This document shows, in pieces, positions 1 through 6,739 of a stretch of 9,215 nucleotides of DNA (position 1 is its first letter; each line of letters begins with the position of its first letter). The position numbers and the translations under genes are program-made. The stretch covers positions 1-9,215 of the forward strand of contig JANXNO010000218.1 of the NCBI GenBank assembly GCA_025354075.1, written 5' to 3'. Source of the stretch: Burkholderiales bacterium (GTDB lineage: Bacteria > Pseudomonadota > Gammaproteobacteria > Burkholderiales > Casimicrobiaceae). The notes beneath the pieces are model-generated. The model worked only from the letters and a program-made list of their open reading frames with translations, was not told the DNA's origin and made no database searches.

Positions 1-568
1 CCCAGCCGGGGCAGATGGCGTTGCAGGTGATCAGCGTCTTCGCGTTCTCAAGCGCAGTGACTTTGGTCAGCCCGATGATGCCGTGCTTTGCCGCGACGTA
101 CGCGCTCTTGTTCGCGGAGCCGACGAGTCCGTGCGCGGAGGCGACGTTGATGATGCGGCCCCAGCCGCGCGTTTGCATGTCCGCGAGCGCGATCTTGCCG
201 GTGTGAAAGGCGCTCGACAAATTGATGGCGATCACGGCGTCCCACTTGTCGTCCGGGAAGTCCTGAATCGGCGATACATGCTGAATGCCCGCGTTGTTCA
301 CCAGCACGTCGATGCGTCCGCAAATGGCGATGGTTTGCTTGACCAGCATTTGCGCGTCGGCGGCCTTCGACAGATCAGCTGGGACGTAATGCACACGCGT
401 CTTCGATGATTCGGCGATCTCCTCGCGCAGACGATCAATTTCGGCAGGATCGCCAAAGCCGTTCATCACGACTTCCGCGCCGGCCAACGCAAAGCGGCGC
501 GCCATCGCAAGGCCAATGCCGCTGGTGGAGCCGGTGACGAGGACTACTCGGTTATCCAGAGATTTCAT
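1..568 (-). CDS. bdhA: D-3-hydroxybutyrate dehydrogenase (SDR family), 5' part, cut by the left window edge
   Basis: This is an NAD-dependent short-chain dehydrogenase that interconverts (R)-3-hydroxybutyrate and acetoacetate in the cytosol, a step in polyhydroxybutyrate and ketone-body use. The ATG is at 568-566, and 189 codons are present before the edge; the family is about 260 residues, so the C-terminal quarter is missing. Visible motifs are the Rossmann TGSTSGIG at residues 12-19, NNAG at 91-94, Ser144, and YVAAK with Tyr157 and Lys161, the catalytic pair. Gln96, His146 and Lys154 match the substrate-binding Gln/His/Lys known in bacterial 3-hydroxybutyrate dehydrogenases, shifted by two residues from the Pseudomonas numbering, which separates it from general 3-oxoacyl reductases. 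The CNAICPGW segment near the edge is also typical. It lies 124 bp downstream of phrB on the same strand and probably has its own promoter. The family call is firm; the exact substrate is inferred from these residues. Confidence 0.9.
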   Translation of the reverse strand, partial: MKSLDNRVVLVTGSTSGIGLAMARRFALAGAEVVMNGFGDPAEIDRLREEIAESSKTRVHYVPADLSKAADAQMLVKQTIAICGRIDVLVNNAGIQHVSPIQDFPDDKWDAVIAINLSSAFHTGKIALADMQTRGWGRIINVASAHGLVGSANKSAYVAAKHGIIGLTKVTALENAKTLITCNAICPGW

Positions 569-692
569 GCTGATTTCTTTTCGTAATGTTGCGCAGGATC
601 ATAGCGCGTAGGTTGCACATCAAAATGCGCACCGTGGTGTCAGGCCGCGTGATGAGAATCGACGCGCCGTGGTGCGCGCTGTGGCGCACACC
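569..692. other. Intergenic spacer between phrB and bdhA
   Basis: This 124 bp gap separates the phrB stop from the bdhA start; both genes read leftward. No ORF with coding character is visible. It holds a possible -10 element for bdhA and GC-rich inverted motifs (GCGC-type) near 662-690. A hairpin at its right border overlaps the phrB stop and is listed separately. No T-tract terminator is visible. Confidence 0.5.
598..603 (-). promoter_or_regulatory. Possible -10 element for bdhA
   Basis: Read on the minus strand this is TATGAT, matching five of six bases of the sigma-70 -10 consensus. It lies about 30 bp upstream of the bdhA ATG and would give a 5' leader of roughly 20-25 nt. The base positions 17 bp further upstream (ATTTTG) are a poor -35, so this is tentative. 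Confidence 0.25.
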
Positions 693-2183
693 CTACCTCT
701 CTGCGAGAGGTGCCTTAGAGCCCAGCGCGCGTTTGAACTCGGCAAGCGTCGCCACCCGCGCCTCTGCATGATCAACCACCGGCAACGGATAGTCACGCCC
801 TGGGACAAAATCCCGCGCTCGCTGCTCAACCGGCGGCGTCAGCCACGGCGCGTGAATGTCCTTGTTCGACAGCTTCGCGACCTCCGGCACATACTTCCTG
901 ATGAACGCGCCGTTCTCATCGAAATTCTGGCTCTGCGTGATTGGGTTGAAGATGCGGAAATACGGTTGCGCATCGCAGCCGGTAGACGCCGCACATTGCC
1001 AGCCGCCGTTGTTGGCCGAGAGGTCGAAATCGTTGAGTTTTTCGGCGAAATATTTTTCGCCCCAACGCCAGTCGACCAGCAAATCCTTGGTCAAAAAACT
1101 CGCCGCGACCATGCGCAGGCGGTTGTGCATGTAGCCAGTTTGATTCAGCTGACGCATCGCAGAGTCGACCAGCGGATAGCCGGTGCGGCCTTCGCACCAC
1201 GCGGCAAATCGCTCGGGGTCGTTGCTCCAGCGAATCGCGTCGTATTCGGGCTTGAACGCGCCGTCCACCACGCGCGGATTGTGGTGCAGGATGTGAACGT
1301 AAAAATCGCGCCAGATGAGTTCTGACAGCCACACTTCTGCGCCGCGTGAGCCCTCCTGCCAGCGTTGCCATGCGGCGGCGGCCAGACCTCGAATGGAGAC
1401 CGTGCCGAAGCGCAGATGGGTGGACAAATACGACGGGCCTTTGACGGCGGGGAAGTTGCGGGTGTCGCTGTAGCGGTCGATGCGTTCTAGAAATTCGGTG
1501 AAGAGTTTTTCGCCGCCTGTCACACCGGTTGGGAATTTCAGCTCGCGCAGGTTGGTGGGTTTGAAGCCCATCGTTTCCAAAGATGGGAGCGCTCCACCAA
1601 CTGCCCCCTCACCCCAACCCTCTCCCGCGAGGGGAGAGGGGGCTGAAAACTTGGCTCTTTGCGCCTCAATCGGATAAGGCTTCACATAGAAAGCCTCCAA
1701 CCGCTTCAACCACGCATTTTTATACGGCGTGAACACCGAGAAAAACTTGCCTGCGCCGGTCAGCACTTCGTTTTTCTCGAAGATGACATGATCCTTGCGC
1801 GTCTCGAAGGTGATGCCCTTGGTTTTCAACATCGCCGCCACGTGCGCGTCGCGGGCGATGGCCTGTGGTTCGTAATCGTGATTAGTGAACACGGCGTCCA
1901 CATCCAGTGCCAGCGCAAGCTTCGGGATCGCGTCCCGTGCTTTGTCGTAAATCACATGCAACGCGCCACCCATCTCCTCAAGTGCTGCGCGCAGTTCAAC
2001 CACGCTTTCCCAGATGAATTCGACGCGACGGTCCGCCTTGTCTTCCAGCGCGTCGAGGATTTCGCGGTCGAACACGAACACGCAATGCACACGTTCGGCG
2101 TTGGTCAGCGCGGCATGCAGCGCGGCATTGTCAAACGCCCGCAAATCGCGGCGAAACCAGAACAGGGCGATGGGGTACTTCAT
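693..2183 (-). CDS. phrB: Class I CPD DNA photolyase
   Basis: Deoxyribodipyrimidine photolyase uses blue light and reduced FAD to split cyclobutane pyrimidine dimers in DNA. From the ATG at 2183 it is 496 aa. The N-terminal alpha/beta antenna domain begins FWFRRDLR (8-15). The C-terminal FAD-binding domain includes ELIWRDFY (288-295), TGYPLVDSAMRQL (334-346), MHNRLRM (352-358) and NNGGWQ (391-396). The electron-transfer Trp triad is intact: Trp395, Trp372 and Trp319 align with E. coli W382, W359 and W306. Trp291 aligns with E. coli W277. Cys397 stands where E. coli has W384. A repeat-derived insertion fills residues 181-194 in the interdomain linker, which partly explains the length above the roughly 472 aa of E. 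coli. A start at 2192 (MEAMKYP), with GGGAG 10 nt upstream, is possible; the longer frame to 2243 would run into the divergent yqgE start. Confidence 0.95.
   Translation of the reverse strand: MKYPIALFWFRRDLRAFDNAALHAALTNAERVHCVFVFDREILDALEDKADRRVEFIWESVVELRAALEEMGGALHVIYDKARDAIPKLALALDVDAVFTNHDYEPQAIARDAHVAAMLKTKGITFETRKDHVIFEKNEVLTGAGKFFSVFTPYKNAWLKRLEAFYVKPYPIEAQRAKFSAPSPLAGEGWGEGAVGGALPSLETMGFKPTNLRELKFPTGVTGGEKLFTEFLERIDRYSDTRNFPAVKGPSYLSTHLRFGTVSIRGLAAAAWQRWQEGSRGAEVWLSELIWRDFYVHILHHNPRVVDGAFKPEYDAIRWSNDPERFAAWCEGRTGYPLVDSAMRQLNQTGYMHNRLRMVAASFLTKDLLVDWRWGEKYFAEKLNDFDLSANNGGWQCAASTGCDAQPYFRIFNPITQSQNFDENGAFIRKYVPEVAKLSNKDIHAPWLTPPVEQRARDFVPGRDYPLPVVDHAEARVATLAEFKRALGSKAPLAER
695..711. 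repeat. Hairpin over the phrB stop codon
   Basis: This is a perfect 7 bp stem ACCTCTC / GAGAGGT with a TGC loop. It covers the last codons (PLAER) and the first stop base of phrB. On the minus strand it is not followed by a T run, so an intrinsic terminator is not supported. Its sequence resembles a shortened, decayed form of the palindromic repeat inside phrB at 1603-1643. Confidence 0.45.
1603..1643. repeat. Dispersed-type palindromic repeat inserted in frame in phrB
   Basis: The stretch has nested inverted repeats: GCCCCCTC (1603-1610) pairs with GAGGGGGC (1636-1643), and alternatively CCCTCTCCC (1618-1626) pairs with GGGAGAGGG (1632-1640) around a 5 nt loop. Read on the minus strand it encodes residues 181-194 of the photolyase, including the SPLAGEGWGEG peptide that I recognise as a recurrent translation product of a palindromic repeat common in proteobacterial genomes. 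It sits in the linker between the antenna and FAD domains and keeps the frame. The repeat call comes from recognition and structure; only one clear copy lies in this window. Confidence 0.75.
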
Positions 2184-2228
2184 GGCTTCCATTTTGCCAG
2201 CGCTCCCATGCACCGCGCTCCGCCCACG

Positions 2229-2234
2229 TAGAAT
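2229..2234 (+). promoter_or_regulatory. Possible -10 element immediately upstream of yqgE
   Basis: TAGAAT matches five of six -10 consensus bases and ends 7 nt before the yqgE ATG at 2242, so transcription would begin at or next to the start codon. No Shine-Dalgarno sequence is visible before this ATG, which fits a leaderless message. The -35 position (CCATGC at 2206-2211) is poor, so the call is weak. Confidence 0.25.
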
Positions 2235-2241
2235 TGTTGCC

Positions 2242-2802
2242 ATGGATTCAAGTTGTCTCGCAGGTCACTTCCTGATCGCCATGCCAGCCATGCAGGACCC
2301 CAATTTCAAGGGGACGGTGACCTATTTGTGCGAGCACAACGAAGACGGCGCGCTGGGTGTGGTGGTCAATCGACCCACGGCGCTCACCATGGACACGCTG
2401 TTTGAGCAAATCGAAATCGTGGTCGCTGACCTCGCGCTGTCGCAGCGCAAGGTGCATTTTGGCGGCCCGGTGAGTGTGGAACACGGCTTCGTTTTGCACC
2501 GCTCGCACGGCTCGTGGAACTCGTCGATTTCAGTGAGTGATGAGCTGTCGCTGACCACCTCAAAAGACATTCTGGAGGCGGTCGCCAACGGCAACGGTCC
2601 ACGCGAATGGTTGCTGACGCTTGGCTATGCCGGGTGGGGCGCGGGTCAGCTTGAAGAAGAGATCGCGGCGAACGCGTGGCTGACGGTGCCCGCCGATGCT
2701 GACTTGTTGTTCGCCACGCCCGCCGAGGGATTGGTTGATGCCGCAATCAAGCGCCTGGGTATCTCAAAATTTGCGCTGTCGAACCTCGCGGGCCACGCGT
2801 GA
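2242..2802 (+). CDS. yqgE: YqgE/AlgH family protein (UPF0301)
   Basis: This 186 aa protein is of the widely conserved YqgE/AlgH family, whose molecular role is unsettled; AlgH was linked to alginate regulation in Pseudomonas. The family signature is clear along its length: HFLIAMPAMQDPNF at residues 9-22, YLCEHNEDGALGVVVNRP (28-45), FGGPV (73-77), GFVLH (82-86), LTTSKDILE (104-112), LGYAGWGAGQLEEEI (127-141), NAWLTVPAD (144-152) and the terminal AGHA. It matches E. coli YqgE from end to end. The ATG at 2242 was chosen because the homology starts right after it and upstream sequence in the same frame lies inside phrB on the other strand. It heads the pyrimidine operon and overlaps ruvX by 4 nt. 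Only 58 bp separate it from the divergent phrB start, so both promoters must lie there or within the opposite gene. Confidence 0.93.
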   Translation: MDSSCLAGHFLIAMPAMQDPNFKGTVTYLCEHNEDGALGVVVNRPTALTMDTLFEQIEIVVADLALSQRKVHFGGPVSVEHGFVLHRSHGSWNSSISVSDELSLTTSKDILEAVANGNGPREWLLTLGYAGWGAGQLEEEIAANAWLTVPADADLLFATPAEGLVDAAIKRLGISKFALSNLAGHA

Positions 2803-3254
2803 AGAGCAACACCTTTCTCGCGTTTGACTTTGGCGAACGCAGAATTGGTGTGGCTATCGGCAACGATTTGACCGAGACGGCGAACCCGCTGATGGCGATT
2901 GATGCCACCAATGATGATGCGCGTTTTGCAGCGATTGCGCCACTGGTCAAAGACTGGACGCCTGTTGCGTTTGTGGTCGGCCGGCCTGCACATCCCGACG
3001 GCAACGCACATGCAATGACGGCGCGTTGTGAAAAATTTGCGCGTCAGCTCACGGGTCGTTTTGCGTTGCCCGCGCATCTGGTGGATGAGCGCTATACGAG
3101 CGTTGACGCGGCGCGGGCGCTGTCGAGCAGCAAACTCACCGGACAGAAGAAAAAACAGGCGATTGACGCCGAAGCAGCGGCGCAGATTCTGCGCCGTTTT
3201 TTTGTGGAGGGCCCGATGATCATCACCAGCCCGGAAAGCACGGTGGCTCAATGA
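2799..3254 (+). CDS. ruvX: RuvX/YqgF, putative pre-16S rRNA nuclease / Holliday-junction-resolvase-like
   Basis: This 151 aa protein has the RNase H-like fold of the YqgF family, which is implicated in 5' maturation of pre-16S rRNA and resembles RuvC resolvases. Visible motifs are AFDFGERRIGVA at residues 8-19 with Asp10, VVGRP (59-63), HLVDERYTS (93-101) with Glu97, and AIDAEAAAQIL (121-131) with Asp123; these acidic residues form the expected catalytic set. Translation starts at GTG 2799, whose last two bases are part of the yqgE TGA, and no strong Shine-Dalgarno is seen, so initiation probably depends on ribosomes finishing yqgE. The stop overlaps the pyrR ATG. The gene holds a 7-T run at 3197-3203, a site to check if a frameshift is ever reported. 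Length and motifs are normal for the family. Confidence 0.93.
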   Translation: MKSNTFLAFDFGERRIGVAIGNDLTETANPLMAIDATNDDARFAAIAPLVKDWTPVAFVVGRPAHPDGNAHAMTARCEKFARQLTGRFALPAHLVDERYTSVDAARALSSSKLTGQKKKQAIDAEAAAQILRRFFVEGPMIITSPESTVAQ

Positions 3255-3769
3255 GCACCATGGACAATACCTTACCCGACGCCGAAGCGTTGTTCGCCGA
3301 ATTGAAGGCGCAGATGGCGTCGAGCATCGCGTTTGATGCGAAGCTGGTCGGCGTATTTTCCGGAGGCGCGTGGCTCGCTGACCGGCTCAAAGCAGAGCTG
3401 GATGGCGAGCACGAAGTGGGCTACATCGACGTGTCGTTTTATCGCGATGATCTGTCCACCAGCGGGCTCAAAAGTAACGTGCGCAGCACGCAAATTCCGT
3501 TCTCAGTCGAAGGCGCGCACATCGTGATTGTTGACGACGTACTGTTCACAGGCCGCTCGATTCGCGCAGCGGTGAACACGCTGTTTGACTATGGCCGTCC
3601 GGCGTCGGTGCAACTGGCCGTGTTGGTGGATCGCGGGGGGCGTGAGTTGCCGATTGCTGCGGATTACGTCGGCATGCCGCTGATCGTAGCCACGGATTTG
3701 ATGCTGGCGCTGAGCAAAAATGATGGCGGGAAATTTGCCTTGACCACTGAACCTTGGAAGGCGCGTTGA
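3251..3769 (+). CDS. pyrR: PyrR, pyrimidine regulatory protein / uracil phosphoribosyltransferase
   Basis: This 172 aa type I phosphoribosyltransferase is of the PyrR family. In Bacillus PyrR binds UMP and pyr mRNA to attenuate transcription and also converts uracil plus PRPP to UMP. Motifs: GGAWLADRL at residues 38-46, [10 protein letters not shown] (60-69), the PRPP loop [14 protein letters not shown] (91-104), and [21 protein letters not shown] (115-135), which closely resembles Bacillus PyrR. The ATG overlaps the ruvX stop as ATGA; an alternative ATG at 3260 would remove three residues. A GGAAAG lies at 3233-3238. No leader or terminator/antiterminator is present before pyrR or pyrB, because the genes are fused without gaps. 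PyrR could therefore act here only as an enzyme, or at a leader outside the visible operon body. Identity is secure; the regulatory role in this organism is not shown. Confidence 0.93.
   Translation: MSTMDNTLPDAEALFAELKAQMASSIAFDAKLVGVFSGGAWLADRLKAELDGEHEVGYIDVSFYRDDLSTSGLKSNVRSTQIPFSVEGAHIVIVDDVLFTGRSIRAAVNTLFDYGRPASVQLAVLVDRGGRELPIAADYVGMPLIVATDLMLALSKNDGGKFALTTEPWKAR
3756..3761 (+). promoter_or_regulatory. Ribosome binding site of pyrB
   Basis: GGAAGG lies inside the end of pyrR, 7 nt before the ATG at 3769. It fixes the pyrB start at this ATG rather than at the in-frame TTG at 3754. Confidence 0.7.
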
Positions 3770-4731
3770 TGCTGTCGAAGAAAAATTTGCAGCTCAACGA
3801 TAACGGCGATTTGCATCATCTGCTCGCTATTGAAGGCCTGCCAAAACGCATCATCGAGCGCATTCTCGACACCGCTGAAAGCTTCGTCGGCATCAACGAG
3901 CGCGAAGTCAAAGTGGTGCCGCTGCTGCGTGGCAAATCCATCTTCAATATCTTCTTCGAAAACTCAACGCGAACGCGCACCACGTTCGAGATTGCGGCGA
4001 AGCGTCTGTCGGCCGACGTGGTGAGTCTCGACGTCCAGCGCTCCAGCACCAACAAGGGCGAGACGATTCTCGATACCATCGCGAACTTGACGGCCATGCA
4101 TGCCGATATGTTCGTGGTGCGCCACAGCGAGAGCGGCGCGCCATACCTGATTGCTCAACACGCCGCGCCGCATGTGCATGTGGTGAACGCGGGTGATGGT
4201 CGTCACGAGCATCCGACGCAGGGCTTGCTTGATGTGTTCACGATTCGCCGCTACAAAAAAGATTTCACACGCCTCACCGTCGCCATCGTCGGCGACGTAT
4301 TGCACTCCCGCGTCGCGCGCTCGCAGATCCACGCGTTGACAACGCTTGGCGTGCCGGAAGTTCGCGTGATCGGCCCGCGCACGCTGCTGCCTGCGGACAT
4401 TGAGCGCTTGGGCGTACGCGTGTTCACCTCGCTGGAAGAGGGGCTCAAAGGCGTGGATGTAGTGACGATGTTGCGGCTGCAGAACGAACGTATGACGGGC
4501 GCGTTGCTGCCATCCGCCAGTGAATATTTTTCGCGTTACGGCCTGACGCCGCAAAAGCTCGCGCTGGCCAAACCGGATGCCATCGTGCTGCATCCCGGTC
4601 CGATGAATCGTGGCGTGGAGATTGATTCTGCGGTGGCCGATGGCAGTCAGTCGGTCATCCTGCCGCAGGTGACGTACGGCATCGCCATCCGCATGGCGGT
4701 GATGGCGATTCTTGCTGGAGCAACACGTTGA
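3769..4731 (+). CDS. pyrB: Aspartate carbamoyltransferase catalytic subunit
   Basis: ATCase joins carbamoyl phosphate and L-aspartate to give N-carbamoyl-aspartate, the first committed step of de novo UMP synthesis. The protein is 320 aa. It has the carbamoyl-phosphate signature [13 protein letters not shown] at residues 62-74, the SSTNKGE loop (92-98), HPTQGLLD (148-155), [15 protein letters not shown] (171-185), MLRLQNERM (234-242) and [11 protein letters not shown] (275-285), all expected catalytic and aspartate-loop elements. The ATG shares its A with the pyrR stop (TGATG) and has a good Shine-Dalgarno. No regulatory chain gene pyrI is present; instead an inactive pyrC follows directly, the arrangement of Pseudomonas-type class A ATCase in which a dihydroorotase-like chain completes the holoenzyme. 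A complex of that kind is inference here. Confidence 0.96.
   Translation: MLSKKNLQLNDNGDLHHLLAIEGLPKRIIERILDTAESFVGINEREVKVVPLLRGKSIFNIFFENSTRTRTTFEIAAKRLSADVVSLDVQRSSTNKGETILDTIANLTAMHADMFVVRHSESGAPYLIAQHAAPHVHVVNAGDGRHEHPTQGLLDVFTIRRYKKDFTRLTVAIVGDVLHSRVARSQIHALTTLGVPEVRVIGPRTLLPADIERLGVRVFTSLEEGLKGVDVVTMLRLQNERMTGALLPSASEYFSRYGLTPQKLALAKPDAIVLHPGPMNRGVEIDSAVADGSQSVILPQVTYGIAIRMAVMAILAGATR
4717..4720 (+). promoter_or_regulatory. Ribosome binding site of pyrC' supporting a TTG start
   Basis: GGAG at the end of pyrB, followed by a 7 nt spacer, precedes the TTG at 4728. It supports this unusual start codon, which overlaps the pyrB stop as TTGA. Confidence 0.65.
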
Positions 4732-5990
4732 AGATCGCCATTCGCAAAGGCCGCGTGATTGACCCAGCGTCTAAATTCGATGCCGTCGCCGACGTTTTCG
4801 TCGCAGCCGGAAAGATCGTCGCAATCGGCGAGCCGCCCTCCGATTGGGCGAGCAAGAAAGAGATCAATGCCGACGGCTGCATCGTCGCGCCCGGTCTTGT
4901 TGATCTGGCGGTGCATGTGAAGCGCGGCACGCTCACCACTGAAATCGCGGCAGCTTCAGCTGGCGGCGTGACCAGCATGGTCTGCTCGCCGGACACCGAT
5001 CCGGTACTTGATGAACCGGGCCTGGTGGACATGTTGCGACTCCGCGCGCAATCGTTTCATTCCACTCATTTGTATCCTCTGGGCGCGCTGACCAAAGCGC
5101 TGGCTGGCGTGCAGCTCGCCGAGCTGTCCAAGCTCGCGCTGGCGGGCTGCATCGGTTTTGCACAGGCGGATCGTCCGATTGTAGACACACAGGTGTTGCT
5201 GCGCGCAATGCAATACGCAGCGACGTTTGACTTCTCGGTGTGGCTGCAACCCGAGGATGTGCACCTAGCCAACAACGGCGTCGCGCATGAAGGCGAGGTG
5301 GCGTCGCGCCTGGGTCTGGCCGGTATTCCGTCCAGTGCCGAAATCATCGCGCTGTCCACTCACCTCGAACTCGCTCGCGTGACTGGCGTGCGGCTGCATG
5401 TATGCCGCGTGTCGACCGCAGAAGGGGTGGGGCTGATTCGCGCCGCCAAATTGGGTGGCGTCAAGGTAACGGCGGATGTTGCCATCAATCATCTGCACCT
5501 GATCGATCTCGACATCGGGCACTTTGATTCCAACTATCGTCTGTCGCCGCCACTGCGCACCTCGCGTGACCGCGACGCCCTGCGCGCGGGCGTGATCGAC
5601 GGCACCATTGACGCTATCGTCTCCGACCACACACCACGTCCCGAAGACGCGAAGCAATTACCGTTTGGCGAGGCCGCGCCGGGCGCAACCGGTCTCGAAA
5701 CGTTGCTGTCGCTGACGTTGCGGTTTGCCGAATCAGCAAAGCTTTCGTTGACCGAAGCGCTGGGACGAATCACCCATCACGCCGCCAATGCTGCGGGCTT
5801 GCGCGCGGGGCATATCGCAGTTGACGCGGTTGCTGATTTGTGTGTGTTTGATCCGGGCGCGTATCGCCTCATTACCAAAGCCGGGCTCAAAAGCGCGGGC
5901 AAAAATTCGCCCTTTTTAGGCTATGAACTGCCGGGCGTGGTGCGCGCGACCATTACTGCGGGGCATATCGCGTTTGAGGCGGCGGCCTAG
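4728..5990 (+). CDS. pyrC': Dihydroorotase-like protein, probably catalytically inactive (PyrC')
   Basis: This 420 aa protein has the amidohydrolase fold of type I dihydroorotase, with a starting beta-sandwich (KGRVIDP, 7-13) and PGLVD at 55-59. The active-site residues are degraded. The metal-binding HxH has become AVH (Ala61, His63) and the following Arg is Lys65. The FSDDGRP region is FAQADRP (144-150). The expected metal His near 174 is Gln (LQPED). The His of the CHVSTAEG motif is Arg227. Asp300 remains, but the SDHAPH motif reads SDHTPR. Such a protein is unlikely to catalyse ring closure. In Pseudomonas and relatives the inactive PyrC' is needed for a stable PyrB dodecamer, and gene fusion to pyrB by a TTGA overlap suggests the same here. 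An active dihydroorotase should be encoded elsewhere. The TTG start is supported by GGAG. The fold and loss of residues are seen; the structural role is inferred. Confidence 0.9.
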   Translation: MKIAIRKGRVIDPASKFDAVADVFVAAGKIVAIGEPPSDWASKKEINADGCIVAPGLVDLAVHVKRGTLTTEIAAASAGGVTSMVCSPDTDPVLDEPGLVDMLRLRAQSFHSTHLYPLGALTKALAGVQLAELSKLALAGCIGFAQADRPIVDTQVLLRAMQYAATFDFSVWLQPEDVHLANNGVAHEGEVASRLGLAGIPSSAEIIALSTHLELARVTGVRLHVCRVSTAEGVGLIRAAKLGGVKVTADVAINHLHLIDLDIGHFDSNYRLSPPLRTSRDRDALRAGVIDGTIDAIVSDHTPRPEDAKQLPFGEAAPGATGLETLLSLTLRFAESAKLSLTEALGRITHHAANAAGLRAGHIAVDAVADLCVFDPGAYRLITKAGLKSAGKNSPFLGYELPGVVRATITAGHIAFEAAA

Positions 5991-5993
5991 CGA

Positions 5994-6022
5994 CGCGCGC
6001 CGATATGCTGGGGCAGCGCGCG
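5994..6022. terminator. Possible stem-loop between convergent pyrC' and DUF1345 genes
   Basis: CGCGCGC (5994-6000) and GCGCGCG (6016-6022) can form a 7 bp stem with a 15 nt loop in the 34 bp between the two stop codons. No T-tract follows on either strand, and GCGC strings arise easily in this GC-rich genome, so a bidirectional terminator is only a possibility. Confidence 0.25.
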
Positions 6023-6024
6023 GG

Positions 6025-6705
6025 TTAAATCAGTCCGGCGGCCACGTTGATGGTCAGCGCCAGCAAAGTCGTGTTGAAGAAAAACGCGAGCACGCAGTGC
6101 ATCAACCCGACACGTCGTGAGCGTCGTGACGAGAACGACACATCGGCGGTCTGCCCTGACGTGCCGATGATGCAGGCGACGTACATAAAGTCAAAATAAT
6201 CGGGTTCGTCGGTGCCCGGAAAGGTGAATGCAGGTGACTCGTTTGGGCCACTGGAGAGTTGCTCGTGCGCGTAATGCAGCGCGAACATGGTTTGCGTGAA
6301 CAGCCACGCGGTCATTACGGTCAAACCACATAAGGCTACGTGCGCCGCTTTGGTCGCGCCATGCGCTTCGCGCGCCAGTGCAAGTTGCGCGGCAATCGCC
6401 ACCAGTACGGAGACGGTAGCGATGCTCGCCACTGCGAGAATGGTGTAACGGCCCTCGTCCTCCAGCTTGGCGCGCCAGTGCATTTTGTCGCGGGTGGCGC
6501 GCAGCATCATCACGAACGCCAGTATCAGATACAGCAGGGCACCCACATTCCAGCCTATCAGACCGCGGGTGAGCGTGTGGTCGGCCCATGCATGCGGCAG
6601 CAAGACGCCGACCAGCACTCCCACTGCGAACGACAACCATAAGCGCGGCCGCACACGAACGTGACGGACGATGGGCAGCCCGGAGAGGCGGGAAAAGATG
6701 CTCAT
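6025..6705 (-). CDS. DUF1345 family integral membrane protein
   Basis: This conserved membrane protein has no established function. Counting from an upstream in-frame ATG at 6750, the hydrophobic segments are at about residues 38-55, 63-83, 103-125, 137-161 and 214-241. Between the last two lies the family's conserved stretch GTDEPDYFDFMY (179-190), followed by IGTSGQTADV and an Arg-rich SSRRSRR. I chose the ATG at 6705 (MSIFSRL, 226 aa) because it gives a usual family length and avoids the inverted repeat at 6740-6769 that holds the ATG at 6750; neither start has a clear Shine-Dalgarno, so the 241 aa form cannot be excluded. It is the last of three minus-strand genes and converges with pyrC'. 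The family call rests on recognition of the GTDEPDYFDFMY region. Confidence 0.8.
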   Translation of the reverse strand: MSIFSRLSGLPIVRHVRVRPRLWLSFAVGVLVGVLLPHAWADHTLTRGLIGWNVGALLYLILAFVMMLRATRDKMHWRAKLEDEGRYTILAVASIATVSVLVAIAAQLALAREAHGATKAAHVALCGLTVMTAWLFTQTMFALHYAHEQLSSGPNESPAFTFPGTDEPDYFDFMYVACIIGTSGQTADVSFSSRRSRRVGLMHCVLAFFFNTTLLALTINVAAGLI

Positions 6706-6739
6706 GACAACGCGCTTTGCAGGTTCATTCGCTGGCAGT

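Noticed and set aside
669..1325. A 218-codon plus-strand open frame opposite phrB
   Set aside because: It lies entirely within phrB on the other strand, whose protein has clear catalytic motifs. The plus-strand translation is Arg-rich and resembles no family, as expected of an antisense shadow in GC-rich DNA.
1659..2231. A 190-codon plus-strand open frame opposite the phrB N-terminal half
   Set aside because: It is antisense to the photolyase antenna domain, with no recognisable domain and no good ribosome site.
3197..3203. The 7-T run in ruvX as a possible programmed frameshift site
   Set aside because: The reading frame through it continues normally into the conserved C-terminal family end, and the run is read as RFFV as expected. 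No alternative product is supported.
2646..3251. A 201-codon minus-strand frame across the yqgE/ruvX junction
   Set aside because: It is antisense to two well-supported genes, and its composition (many His and Arg) is typical of a shadow frame.
3254..3769. A PyrR-responsive attenuator before pyrR or pyrB
   Set aside because: Neighbouring genes overlap by 1-4 nt, and no terminator hairpin with a T run is seen within pyrR near its end.
3964..4593. A 209-codon minus-strand frame opposite pyrB
   Set aside because: PyrB motifs are complete on the plus strand; this frame has no family resemblance.
5994..6022. A confident bidirectional terminator between pyrC' and DUF1345
   Set aside because: The stem is only 7 bp of alternating GC with a 15 nt loop and no T-tract. 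It is kept only as a low-confidence feature.
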